From Funneliformis mosseae (Eukaryota > Glomeromycota > Glomeromycetes > Glomerales > Glomeraceae), in assembly GCA_910592005.1 (NCBI GenBank), contig CAJVPP010000863.1, positions 1 through 25,251 of the forward strand: a stretch of 25,251 bases of DNA. Direction: 5' to 3'. A model generated the notes under the pieces. That model did no database searches. It was not told the origin of the DNA and saw only the letters and a program-made list of their open reading frames with translations. The first letter of the stretch is position 1, and every line of letters begins with the position of its first letter. Below are positions 1 to 11,210 of the stretch, in pieces. A program made the translations under genes and the position numbers.

Positions 1-1138
1 TTAAATAAGATTATTATTAAAACATTTCTTTATAAGATAATAATAATAAAAAACAAAAAATGTTAGATGATTATAGCATAAAATAATTAATTCAAAATAT
101 TATCGATTTTCTTGTATCATTTACATAATCACTTTTCTTAATTGGGCGTTCTACCTGAGTCAATTTCTTAAATCAATATTCTAACGTTTCAAGTTGGCAC
201 AGGAGGAAATATTACATATATTTAAAGATATTCTTTGTCGAAAAATTGCCAAAGTTAATGTCAAAGCTAAAACTAATGCTTTTCTGATACATATCTTACC
301 ATTATTAAGATATTCTGTATCCATCTCAACAATTTTTTTAAGTTTTTTAGAACTTGACAAATCCAAATTGTTAATTAATTATTGTAGCAGGAGAGAGTAG
401 TTAAGGATTTTGGCAAAGTTACGCAGTTGTTTTAGCGTAATTGTTTTACCAAATCCGTTCAGATATTTACTTCTCTCTATTTTTACTGCGGCAACGAATG
501 GAGGTAAGGTATATATATTTTTAGATTCTTATTATCTGCGACAAATATTTGAAATAAGGATAGAAATAGTTTTTTTTTGAAATTTTTTTATAAATTTTAA
601 ATTTTTTTTTTTTTTTTGATTTTTAGGATTTTTACTGCCACGCCAACTATTGGATGTGTCATCTCGTTAAGTCGGTAAGAGGAAAGCGAAATTTTATAAT
701 GGAGGCGAATCAATTATATTAAACGAAGAAAGTGCAAGATGTGTACTCTTCTCCGTATTAGGCTTTAAGAGAAGATCTCCAAATTTCTCTATCCAAAGCA
801 AAGACGAAGTCTATTATAAAAAAAATTTTTTTATATAGATAAACAGTGATAAAATCTGAATCAATTAATTAAAAGGTGAATAATTGAATAGTTTTATCTA
901 AATTGCATTTTTTTACTATCTATTTACTCTTTTGTTTGCTAAGCGTTTGTAGCTATAGTATTCATTTTATTTATTTTGTATACTACAGGTATTACGTATA
1001 TAGCACGCGGACACACATTTTGATTTGTCAAAATTAGGCAGGTCGATCGTTAGGTGATTACATAATTAAAAATAAACGTCATTTTTTACTCATAATGATA
1101 AACAAATACCCCAAATCTTTTCTCTCTTAAGTAAGTTC
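1..1138. other. AT-rich intergenic stretch, no convincing gene
   Basis: No gene is supported here. Short open stretches at about 181-400 on both strands have no ATG start of note and no recognisable product. A stretch of about 55 codons at 672-839 (plus) reads well but begins straight after a stop, has no ATG and is not recognised; it could be an exon of something lost. Poly-T tracts and simple AT repeats are common. At about 1005-1070 a somewhat less AT-rich patch precedes the Tc1-like relic and could be what remains of that element's end; I found no matching inverted copy downstream. Confidence 0.5.
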
Positions 1139-1420
1139 ATGTCAAATATGAAAGTACTTACTCCAAAAACTCGTGGTGTGGTGCTATTGCTTATGGTTAT
1201 AAATGTGGACAGTCGGGTTATACCATAGCAAATCAGCAAAAATGACTGTTTATATTATTCTTAAACGTCTTTGCGAAACTGGTTCTTTAACACCAACTCC
1301 ACCGCACTTGAAAAGTATGTAAAGGATGCATGAAAAAATATTCCTCCGGAATATTGCAAAAACTGATCGATAGCATGCGCGGCAAATTGCCGCAAATGGA
1401 AATAGGATTAATTATTAAAT
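1139..1420 (+). pseudogene. Degenerate Tc1/mariner transposase N-terminus
   Basis: An ATG at 1139 opens 29 codons that include LTPKTRG and then hit TAG at 1226-1228. Reading on in other frames gives YTIANQ and then KMTVYIILKRLCETGSLTPTP-like text up to about 1320, followed by a further basic stretch with another stop (about 1330-1410). This order (a start like that of Tc1-type transposases, a first helix-turn-helix ending in a 'TVY..LKR..ETGSLTP.P' segment) matches the DNA-binding N-terminus of Tc1/mariner transposases as I know the family. At least two frame changes and two stops make it dead. The catalytic DDE/D part is not visible downstream, so this is a 5' fragment. Identification rests on motif memory. 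Confidence 0.5.
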
Positions 1421-4400
1421 TTTTTTATAAATCAATAAAAAAGATATATTTGAATTTTTATTTTGTTAAAAATTTATTTTTATTATATTATGTGTATATA
1501 ATTTTTTTTGATTTTAAAAATGTCCGCATAGTTTTGTGTCATTGACTGTATCTTAAGCTCGTCATTGTGAAATGAATAAATGGATGGCGATTATTAATTT
1601 CTTTAATCTATAAAGCTAAGGATGTTCGTAATATCGTGTACGAGGGATTTAAAGTATACATATATCAAATAGCTTAATATATTATGTAGCAAATTTTGAA
1701 ACAATATTTTATATTGATTTGATAACTTTATTTGATTTATTCAATATAAAAGTCGTAGTTTAAGTGAGTTTAAATCTCTGTTTGTATTTAATAACTTCAA
1801 GTAATTTTTTTTATTATACAATATATATATATATATTTTTAAAAATAAAAATATGATCTCGAGCGAATATCGAATATTGAAAAAATCAACGATCATTGTA
1901 ACATTTTTTTCTTTTTTAAAAAATACGATCTGATCATTAGATAAATTCAGCGAGGGGACAGAAAGAAGAAAAGGAAGCTTTAGAATTTATTTTAAATTCG
2001 TTATTCGAATATTTCTATTTTCAAATGGAAATCCTATTCGTTTGGTTAAATATTTTATTTTTTTTTTTATTTTATTTATTTTAACTTATCGAAATTATTT
2101 TCAATGAAATATATTATACATTTTTTTTGTATATATTTGATTTCATTCATTAGAGATTTTGGCTCGGTTTCTTTTTGTGGTACAGGCTCTTTTGGATCTT
2201 CTTGTTTCGATGAATTCTTCAGTTTATATGGGCATAATTAACGGCAATAATTACCACAATGAGGATTATAATAATTAAACAAATTCGTTTATATTAATTT
2301 TATCATAAGACATCTTTAGTATAATTGAAAATTAAGAAATATTCTTTTTTTTTGAAACTACCCGATATTTTTTAAAATCATTTTATATGTTGTAGATTAC
2401 CAAAATTGTCGTTCCCATTGCAGTTTCGTCATTTTATTTTAATTTTGTTACATACTAAAAAAAAGAAAATTATAATTTGATGGCATTAATAATTGATTTT
2501 TATAATCAATCTTAATGATGTAACACTAAATTTAAAATTTTAAATCAATACTGTTTTCAATAACCTAAAAAAAAAAGATAACCGGTAGCGCTTTCTTATT
2601 TTTAATCTTTTTTTTTTTTTCCTTCTATTTTTTGCTTTATTTTTATTTATAAAATTTTAATTTGTTTACTTTTTATAGAATCAATATAAAAATCAAATCA
2701 GTTTTAATAAATGACAGCATTTAAAAATTATTAAGTCATCTATTAAAAAAAAATTGATAATAATATTCGTGCAAGTCTTTGGGAATGATTCTTTTTTAGG
2801 GGTTTTCAGAAGCATAAAGAGGATAAAATAAAGTAAATAAATAAAATTCGAATACTTTTTGCTTTAATTGAATAACTATAAATCTGAAAAATTGATTAGT
2901 ATTGTAATAGCGTAAATTTAAAATCAAGCTGAGAAATAAACTAATTTACTTATTCATTTGATTAAAATAATTCTAAGCTTCGTTTGTTTTTTACTTATAT
3001 TTGCGTAAAGCAGAACAGATGATTTTCAACTGTTTATTTCCGCAATTTGAATGAGGATGATAATATTGAACTTCAAAACGTAGCGAATAATTATTTTAAA
3101 TAAATAAAATTTAAAAACATGAAATTTAAATTACAACATGACAAATTTACTTCAATTTGTTCGATCTCTCAATTTACTACTTTCCTTTATCCAAATTCAA
3201 AGTTGGGCGTTATTACAAGAATAAAAATTAATACCTCATCAATTGGGAGGTTTTGCTATTAAATAAATATATACGTAACTCGTTTTAATAGCAAAACTCC
3301 CAATTATTAAAGAATTCCCTATGAAAAATATGTTAAAAATATTTCATCGAAAATGTCCGTTTTGTCCCAAAAAATATCAAAACTGCTGACCAGAATTTTT
3401 TCATTTCTATTTTTTATCCTGAAATGTAAACGATAATTATTTAAATTTTTCCTTTAAGTAAAACTGTAGAGAGACAAATTACCATCACCTGGGATATTAT
3501 TAATTTAAAGTTCATAAAATTATGCTATCAGTTTTTTTAAACATAAGTGACGGAATCTCTCATTCATAATATTAGTTGATGTGGAACAAACAATAAATAG
3601 TTTAATCGGTTGCATAAAAATACGTACCTATAACGGAACTATGAATCTTAAACTATACTGTACATGACTTATTTAATTTAAATAATAAAAGGTGTCCTAT
3701 TTTTGGATGTTTGAACTAACGAATAAATTCAGATTTAATCCACTATCAATCATACTAATTTTCCACGTACAAAAATTAGATGAAAAATATTATTAGCCTT
3801 TGGCAAACATTTCAATATCGTCATCCTATTGGTATGGTATAATAAATATCGTGGTGTTTGGAGGTATAAAATAAATAAGAATTAAAAGATTAGAACTATA
3901 CTTAAGACAGAAAATAAAACCTCATAAAATTACAAAGTCCAATTAATAGAAATTAAGATTTATAAAAGAGAAAACATTAAGCAAGAGCAGCTACGCCATG
4001 AGCAATTGAAATAAATCGCTTGTTTCTCTTAGGAAATGCCTTGGAGATTCGTTACATGTCAAAAATCTAAATTAAAATGTAAGGAATTATTGTCAGAACT
4101 CATCATTTTTATAACAAATTTCTAGTAAGTTGATAATTAAGACCAAATAAATCGGAATAAAATAATAAAAAAGTATTACCAGTATTATTCACTAGGATCA
4201 CTCTTAAATTTTAAATGCTAGATTTATTATTATTCATTCATAAGTAATCTGTAATTTCTATATTTATTATTAAATTTGAAACTAATTTCTAAAAAGAAGT
4301 AAAAAAAATTTATGTCCTTAATATATATTTTTGGGTTTTAGTTTATACACAACATGGAACGTTCGCGATCATCTATTATGAATTTACCGTGGAACTATGC

Positions 4401-4449
4401 CTAATCTTTAACGAATAATTTAATACTTTAAACCAACAATCGAAATTCG
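1421..4449. other. AT-rich intergenic stretch with one hairpin
   Basis: About 3 kb without a supportable gene on either strand. All frames are cut frequently by stops, and the base composition is strongly AT with long T and A runs and a short AT dinucleotide repeat near 1823-1840. The only clear structure is the inverted repeat at 3241-3305, listed separately. The left end of the inverted segment described below lies at about 4450. Confidence 0.6.
3241..3305. repeat. Near-perfect inverted repeat, stem-loop of about 23 bp arms
   Basis: The arm at 3241-3263 (AATTGGGAGGTTTTGCTATT and on) and the arm at 3283-3305 are reverse complements apart from one extra G in the left arm. The loop is about 19 nt and AT-rich. 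Such a hairpin may be a very small foldback element or a miniature inverted-repeat transposon remnant. No target-site duplication is obvious. Confidence 0.75.
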
Positions 4450-5692
4450 CTAATAATGTTACTCAACTACTTGTCCAAGGTTGAATAGATGATGGATTAA
4501 TATCTTGATAAGGTCTTCGTAGAGTCGGATTATAAGTTTTAAATTGAAATTTTTCTGGATCATTTGGAGTTGATTTAGGAACCAAGTCCCATAATTCTAA
4601 TATAATATCATCAAATTCGCATCCGGATCTAAAATTTCGAATCATCTGCTTGACATGTACAATGACTGATGCAGAATCGTTATCATCAACTTTAATTTTA
4701 TCGGATTCAACGTCGTCTAATTTTGTGGGATACGAATAATTCAAGGTTACTCTATAATGAAGCTCATTAGAATTGCTTTTATTCTCGTAACCTGGCTCTT
4801 GCTCTATTGGAATTAGACGAAAAATAAGCGTTGACGAATCACCATGTAATCCGAGTGATTTTTGTAATAAACTATTTCCTTGTAATTTTATGAATCTGTC
4901 CATAAGATATTTAGGTACAGCAATATTTGCTACGACATTTGTATTCCAAAATCGAAAATTTGTAATTCGGGTAGTCTCTGTTTCGAACTAAAAAGAAACG
5001 TTAGATATATATATATATATATATATTATTGATTTATTCTATTTTATTCAAGGGAATTTTTTTAAGTTTACCTGGAGAATTAATTCCATTTGCTGCCAAC
5101 CAAGATATCGCAATATTCTTGCGAACCATCATCAAACATTATCCAAACACCATCTTGGTTTCTTCGTATTTAATGCATTTTTTGCCCAGTGTACCGGTAC
5201 ACTTCTAATAATACATCTCTAAGTCTATCACGATAAGTAACGATCAGTGAATACTCATGAGGAAATTTTACAAGTTCGTTAAAGTTTTTATATTGTTTAG
5301 ATGGTGGATTTAATAAAAGGCTTCCTTTATGAAAAGCGAGACTCCATGGAATTCTACGTCAGGAAGTGGATTTGGCATCGCTTTATGAAGGTTTGAATTG
5401 ATCGAAGATGGTACACAATTCAAAAGCGATCGAGTTCCGGGACAGTTCAACGCTATATGATATCCTTGCCATCGTTCTATAATAGTTTAACGTCACGTTT
5501 TAAAAAATAGGATCAATTATGAGTACAAGAAATTTTTTATACCTCTTGGACTGGAATCCCGTTCGAAGATTTTTACATCGAATTCTTTTTTATCTTTGTT
5601 CTTTATCAATGCATGATAAAGAGCAAGTCCTCCTGGACCTGTACCGATAATAATTACTTTTGGAATTTTTGCGTGTTGAATTTCTTAATAAG
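4450..5692 (-). pseudogene. FAD-dependent monooxygenase relic, N-terminal two thirds
   Basis: Read on the minus strand, three exon-like blocks follow each other: about 5692-5543, 5476-5072 and 4987-4450, joined by GT-AG introns of 66 and 84 nt (the second contains a TA repeat). Block 1 carries the Rossmann motif IIGTGPGGLALYHAL, the FAD-binding signature of the flavin monooxygenase family. Block 3 includes an open stretch from 4903 (MDRFIKLQ...) to the end. The frame breaks several times: near SLFHKG, near VPVHWAK, twice around FDDGSQEY/NGINSP, and twice early in block 3. Near the end the expected SSRVTLL reads SS-stop-VTLL (TGA at 4465-4463). No start ATG is visible; a stop lies just upstream of block 1. 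The text ends at VTLL, where the family normally continues GDAxHAM; that continuation sits on the other strand at 8343. Fungal enzymes of this family hydroxylate small aromatic or lipid-like substrates; the substrate is unknown and this copy cannot be functional. Confidence 0.8.
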
Positions 5693-6199
5693 TTAATTCA
5701 AATGTGTTAAAATTTTGTTTAAAATTATTAAAGAGTTAAATTTTTAGATTGTTAAAATTATTTGTCAAGGTTGTTAAAATGTAATCTTTTGACTCTTTAT
5801 TAAACACGATTTTGTTTGATTTTACCTTCTTTTTTTTATGAGGGATATTTATAAAAAAAATTGATGCCAATGAAATTTATATCGATGAATTGGTGAAACG
5901 GTCATTTCTTCGTATAAAAACGTGATGCATAAATCTACCCGAAAATTAATGCGAGAGTTTTTTTTAGCAAAAAAATAATGTTTGTACGACATCATCATAT
6001 TTTGGCGGTCATTTTGGTACTGAATTTATTCGTTCAGCGCTCATTATGCAAATGGTGAATGAAATACTATCAGTCACCGGAATCAGGGGGTCAAATGTAT
6101 TTACTAATTAAATATGCAGCTCGTCAATCACTTTTACTATGATTAAATGTTCCGGTTTTTTCATCATATGTAATCCTTATTTTCCACCAATAAATTTTA

Positions 6200-8118
6200 T
6201 CAATTATTTTTTTTTAAAACTCTGGGTTAAGATGAACGTTCTGAGACAAATTTTTCTGCTGTTTATTAATGAGATGTTAGAAAGATCTCTCTGTAAAGTT
6301 GGTCACTTTTTTGTTAAAATATGATAACCTTTCAAGTAAATGGGAAACTACGCAAACTGCACAACAAGTTTGGTATTTAGTAATATATTTTTATTCAAGT
6401 TTTTAAATTAAATAATAGAGTCTTAGACGAGCAAACTTATATAAATGATCCCGCTTTATTATTCTCCAATGTGATTCAATAAGCATAGTTGTTTTATTAA
6501 TTATAATTTCAGGATATGAATAACTTGCTCAAAGGCAAATTAAGACCAAATATACCAATTCTTCCATAAATAAGCCCATGCCATTTGTAAATAGTTTTGG
6601 TAACGAAATTGAAACATTTCCTTTACACAATGAATCCAAATTTCCTACGGATTTGTTGGAATTAGCATATGATGATGAAAATGTTGCTCCATTTTTTTGA
6701 ATTGTTATGTCTATTTGTTCCTTTATAAAAAAATTTAGCATAAACTTTAGACGTTGTTTGTTTTATTTTAGAATTATTATTTGTAATATTAGTTGTGCAT
6801 AATATTAATGATTGCCAATATGGAACGATAATAGAGCATTGGATGTATGCTTCTTGAGCATTATATTGTGTTTATACAATTTTATTTCTTGAAGATAAAT
6901 GTTGTTCTACAGCCCTTTTACATGCCATAAACATAATTGAACATGTATATTTGGCTAAAGTGATAATGCTGTATTGATTTGAGTCATAACTTTGTCAGTA
7001 AGAAATACTTTTACATTATTAACACCATGCTCTTTAAGTGCCATATACTATCCCATTAAAATTTTTTGTTATTAACCGATTTTTGCCAGCTGAAACTAAA
7101 AGATATGATAAAGGAAATGATGTTCCGTCAATAATTCTCATATTCCCATAAAGTTCTTACTTCATACTATTTGTATTATATGTTGCATCTGTAACGACAG
7201 TTTCTAGAGCATAGTGTGAATGTTGAGAAAGAAATGGCGTAATAAAAGCAAATGATTCTACAGGTTCATTTGTTTGAAAAATTATAGGATAATTTTTCTC
7301 TCTTGAACAGAAATTATTTCATTATTATCTCTCTTATATTCTAATGCAGCTTCACGAGTCCACCAGTAGTATACTTGTGCTTTAGTAAGCATTTCATATC
7401 CCAGTAACTGTTGTTCTTTGATTCTACAAAATATTTCTGATGCACTTAATTTTATATTAGCGTGAATATATTTTTTTACAATATTTAATTTAAAAAATAT
7501 GAGATTTTTTTGATAGTCAATTTTTATCGATATACAACCATCACATCACATAAGTGTCACCAAATTTTTTGGATTTGTATCACGTTGTTTAGCTGGGTCT
7601 TGGTGTTTAGTTGAACATTTATTTAATTCTATACGCATATTACACCAATAATGAAATAAAATAGCCTTTGATTGAACTTGTTTAGAATAATATATATATC
7701 GTATCGATATTCATCTCCTTATGAAGCTAAAGAAATGATTTTCGTAGCAATCTCTTTATCTCTTTCTTCATCAGTTAGTGTAACCGGCAACTCTTCGATC
7801 AAAGGTTCCAGATTTAAAATTTCTCCAATAACAAGTCGAGCACTTTCATTTTCTAAAAATTCACTTGTTTCATTCATTTCATTTATTTCTAATAAATATA
7901 CATACATAATATCAGGAAGATGACTAGGCAAGCTGGCATTTTCTTTATTATGATAAGAGTTTCTTGATGATTTGCTTCACATCATTTTCTTTTTTTTGTG
8001 TTGAGTTTTTACTTCTACATCTACTACAAGTAGTTCTTATAATGTTTTTGCTGCTGCTCGAAAATTCATTTATATTTTTTTCTTGATAACATCCCGAACA
8101 AACCTTTAAGTTGGACAT
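6200..8118 (-). mobile_element. Dead MULE (Mutator-like) transposase
   Basis: On the minus strand an ATG at 8118 opens 56 codons (to TAA at 7948) with a CSGC...CSRC pattern, a zinc-ribbon-like N-terminus. A second open piece (7931-7719) is acidic. From about 7650 down, broken frames give a WCNMRIEL segment and then transposase text: LETVVTDATYN, DGTSFPLSYLLVSAGKN, VFLTDKV and LCLWHVKRAVEQHL. The last resembles the C/WH block next to the catalytic acidic residues in MULE transposases. Further on come ESHWRIIKRDHLYKF (about 6470-6420) and a Cys-rich piece near 6370-6320 that may be the SWIM zinc finger. Many stops and frameshifts make it inactive. Terminal inverted repeats were not found, so the outer limits are approximate. 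Confidence 0.7.
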
Positions 8119-8342
8119 ATTGTTTGATAAAACTTGGGAAGAATTTACTAATTTTAACGTCTGCGTTTCACAAAATATTAACCCGAACCATTATTGATAC
8201 AAAAAAAAGGAAATATATCATGTGCCGTTGACATTAGTCGCAGATTTCTTTCAAAAATAAAGCCACTTGAAATAATTTTGACGTGTATATTTTAATTAAA
8301 TACTTGAATACTGTCTTGAAAATTACTAATAAATATAATTAG

Positions 8343-8628
8343 GAGATGCTGTTCATGCTATGTACTTGGATTGGGAACAAATAATGCTTTTCAAGATGCC
8401 GAACTTCTCTCCCAAGCATTATTTAATTATTCATCAGAAGACCCTATTTCCTGCATTCAAGAATATGAAAATGAAATGCGAAAAATATCACCCGTCGATG
8501 TGTTAAAATCTAGATCTGCGGCATTGCGAATGTCCACTCCTGTTGGTCTTCTTAGAACCTTTATTAGAAATTGTAGTTTAAAGCTTACTAACTTCATTTT
8601 GAACTTTTTAAGTATTTTTATAAAGTAA
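8343..8628 (+). pseudogene. FAD-dependent monooxygenase relic, C-terminal part
   Basis: The text starts GDAVHAM and, after two single-base frame changes around 8362-8370, continues GLGTNNAFQDAELLSQALF to a natural-looking end at TAA (8626-8628). GDAxHxM followed by G-x-N-A-x-D-A-x-x-L is the second FAD-binding motif of flavin monooxygenases. The rest of the enzyme is missing upstream on this strand; it is found on the opposite strand at 4450-5692. The PTG usually seen between the two motif halves is absent, consistent with decay. An AATAAA follows at 8802, so this end may still sit in its original downstream context. Confidence 0.8.
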
Positions 8629-8801
8629 ATTGGATAATTTATTTAGAATATGTTTCATTTCATATTATAGAAATTTAATATAGATTTCATTTAGGTTTAT
8701 TTTTACGCATAATTAGTTGTAAATTTCATTTAAACATTTTGAGCATATTTTGTTATATGTTGTATTAGAATTCATTTATTTGTCATATTTAAATATTAAT
8801 T

Positions 8802-8807
8802 AATAAA
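8802..8807 (+). terminator. Possible poly(A) signal AATAAA
   Basis: AATAAA lies 174 nt after the stop of the monooxygenase C-terminal relic. It is a plausible cleavage signal for the ancestral gene, but the hexamer is expected often by chance in DNA this rich in A and T. Confidence 0.25.
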
Positions 8808-9078
8808 GAGTGTGTCAAAAAAAGTAAAAAATTAATTAATATATTAAGTTAGTTTTTAACTATAAAAAATGGTTATCGATCGCATTTTATTTTTATTTTT
8901 ATTTTTTTAAAAAAAAAATTAAAACTAGACGAGTCTTAATTAATTAATAATTATTCTTAAAACTAACGCTAAGGCCAGGCAAAGGAAATTTTTAGATACT
9001 CGTGACATAAAATTTTAAAATTGAACACGGTCACCCTTTTTTTTATATATGTAAATTTTTATATGTATTGTTTTATGA

Positions 9079-9445
9079 TATATGCGGTGATTCTTTTGAA
9101 GCTTTAGCAAACTCAAGCACAGAAATGGAAGATGTTAATGATTAGAATAGCAAAAGTGATGATGTAGGGAGAATTTTTGAGGTTGATAAATTAACATGTA
9201 GCAATTCCATGGAAGTTTCTTATTATTCAAGTGGTGTATTATTTGAAGATATTTGGAAAAGTACCGATGAATGTGATGAATCTAATAAAATCAGTGATGA
9301 AGTATTTTACTATTATTGCAATGAATGTCATACAACAGTTTTAAATAAGAAGAAGCGTGGTAAGGATGTTAAATTTCAAGGTCACAAATTCACATTTTCG
9401 AATTTATTATATTATGTAGGTCATGTGATAAAAATTTTACTATAA
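9079..9445 (+). pseudogene. Unidentified broken coding region with a CNEC motif
   Basis: One reading frame runs from about 9079 to TAA at 9443-9445 and is interrupted once, by TAG at 9151-9153 just after MEDVND. The downstream piece can start at ATG 9209 and gives 78 codons. It is acidic at first (STDECDESNK), then has YYYCNECHTT, a basic stretch KKKRGKDVK and a hydrophobic tail. CxxCH with a following basic patch could be half of a zinc-binding site, but I do not recognise the family. It lies between the monooxygenase end and the repeat-rich 9.5-10.5 kb zone, so it may belong to a mobile element. Alternatively it is a short real gene starting at 9209. Confidence 0.35.
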
Positions 9446-10013
9446 AAAAAAAATCATGAATTTTCGTAAAGCTGACACGGCCGGGGTCACTAGAATCTAA
9501 AAATATACTTTTCCCAGCCTAAATTAAATTATTAAGGAAAATAATATATATTTTATTTATTTTTATGGTCAATTAACCCCCACCAAAAGATGATCGAAAC
9601 GATCGAAATCTTTTCGAAATTCGAATGTAATTTCATTAAAGTAATGCAAATGTTTTAAAAAATCACTTTAGGTTAATATTTTCGTTTATAGGTCGTTTTA
9701 TAGAGGTTTTAATCAAATAAATATTTTTAACAATGTTTTTTGCGAGGAAATAATTATTAAAGTTTTATATTCGGCCTTTTCAACTTGTTGCATAAAAAAA
9801 AAAAAAAATATTTTTTAATTAGTTGAAAATTTTTCTTAGGGATCGTTTGCTATTTACGAGACATTGAATCATTTAATACGTGCATATATGTAAATAATAG
9901 TATTTGGTGGTGATAAGAGATGGCGTTAAAGAAATTTTTAGCAAACTTCAATTTTTCGAAAGAAATAATTCTCAATTTGCTATATGTAATTTTAATTAAC
10001 AATAGTGATCGAA
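9446..10013. other. Intergenic, no gene seen
   Basis: AT-rich sequence with frequent stops in all frames. A small patch at 9597-9628 repeats GATCGAAA-like words. No RNA gene or coding region is supported. Confidence 0.5.
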
Positions 10014-10138
10014 TCGACCCGGGTCATTCGAAAGTTAATTCGAGTCGGGTTATCATTTTAATTGCACGAATCCTAATTTAATAAAACCCGTCGGGTCATT
10101 GTCATTGTTTTACTCGACCCGGAAGATCCGGATGATCT
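10014..10138. repeat. GC-richer patch with repeated CGGGTCATT-type words
   Basis: Within AT-rich surroundings this patch carries several related words in both orientations: CGACCCGGGTCATT (about 10014), GAGTCGGGTTATCATT (about 10042), ACCCGTCGGGTCATT (about 10086) and CTCGACCCGG (about 10113). This resembles the subterminal repeats of hAT-like or miniature elements. No clear termini or target duplication were found. Confidence 0.4.
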
Positions 10139-10228
10139 AGTGATATGTTTAACTTGTTTTTAAGTATTAAATTATACTTTGGTCCACGGTTAAAGCTTCG
10201 TTTGGATTAAATAGTTAAATGAAACCAA

Positions 10229-10373
10229 ATATAGGAAGTTTGCTAGGGAAACCAGGCTCTGAGAATTTTTTAACAAAATTTTATTTTTGATGTTATTTAG
10301 ATTAAAATGTAATAAGGTCTTAATTTTAGTCAAAAAAATTCCCGAGCTGATTTTCCTAGCAAACTCCCCATAT
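10229..10373. mobile_element. Probable miniature inverted-repeat element (MITE)
   Basis: The arms at 10229-10274 and 10329-10373 are imperfect reverse complements of each other over about 45 bp (shared core AGTTTGCTAGG), separated by about 54 AT-rich bases. Weak similarity may extend outward to about 10178 and 10470 (TTTGGTCC versus ATTGGTTCC in inverted order), giving an element of up to about 290 bp. No coding capacity is credible; the open frame that crosses it on the minus strand is incidental. Confidence 0.6.
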
Positions 10374-10473
10374 AGAGAATTAAAGGTAAAAAAAAAAAAT
10401 TTCCAATTATTATACATTTTATTAATAAAGCAACATTTGTTCCAGTAGAATGATGGCGGAACCAATCTAATAA

Positions 10474-11210
10474 ATATTAAAAATAAAAATAAACTTATAA
10501 ATTTTTTCCAAAATTACGATGACACTTGTTAAATCAAAAAGATAGCATTTATTTTCGCGGTATTTATTTATTAAATTTAATAGCATTTAAATATTGGATA
10601 TTTATTTTATTTATTTTTATTTATTTTAAAAACGAACTATTTTTAAAATTTTTAAAATTCTTGTATTTTTTAATTCATTAATAAAGTTGCCATAACTAAT
10701 TTCGATTTGAGATAATCAAAGAATATCAATCAAAAGCTAATTTTCATCAATGCCTTTGATATTAAATTCTTCCCAAACTCTATGATAAAGAATATTTAAG
10801 TTAAATTCTTTTAAATATTAATAAGCTTAAGATTAGATATCGATACAATGATATATAATGGTGAGTCATAATTAATATGGACAACAAAAAAAATCAATTA
10901 GATATCAACAAATATTTATTAATAAATAGACTACTTGCGGAAGGGACATGTTAGCAAACCTTATTGTGGTTTGAATATGGTTTTTTTCATATATAGTATT
11001 AGAAACTACACAAGTATGGACTATTTGTTATGAAAAAATCATATGTATAGGTATAGTTTTAAAGTATACATATATTACATACATTAAAAAGAACCATACT
11101 ATACACACAATCGAAACCATAATATACAGGTTTGTATAATACTCTTGCGGAAGCTTAGATTATGGAAATTATAATGATGAATTAATTGAAATTAAATTTG
11201 TACTGTAAGT
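10474..11210. other. Intergenic, no gene seen
   Basis: AT-rich sequence without a supportable gene on either strand. The word CTTGCGGAAG occurs twice (about 10934 and 11143), which may be chance or a faint repeat. Confidence 0.5.

Larger units (their letters stand above)
4450..8342. other. Probable inverted segment (about 3.9 kb)
   Basis: The minus-strand monooxygenase text stops after VTLL (codons at 4462-4451), and the plus-strand text begins at GDAVHAM (8343). Flipping 4450-8342 would place the two exactly end to end with neither gap nor overlap in the protein. Both junctions share the short sequence ATTAG (minus strand ATTATTAG ending at 4450; plus strand AATTAG at 8337-8342), consistent with microhomology-mediated rejoining. 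The segment also includes the MULE relic. Confidence 0.65.

Noticed and set aside
181..400. Overlapping open frames of about 60 codons on both strands
   Set aside because: Non-ATG starts, no motif, and they mirror each other as expected by chance.
6139..6324. Plus-strand frame of 61 codons
   Set aside because: Antisense to the C-terminal remains of the MULE transposase; no motif of its own.
7672..7923. Plus-strand Ser-rich frame of 83 codons
   Set aside because: Antisense to an acidic open piece of the MULE relic; the Ser runs come from the reverse of Glu codons.
10190..10465. Minus-strand frame of 91 codons
   Set aside because: Runs straight across the inverted repeats of the MITE; low-complexity Phe/Leu/Asn/Lys content.
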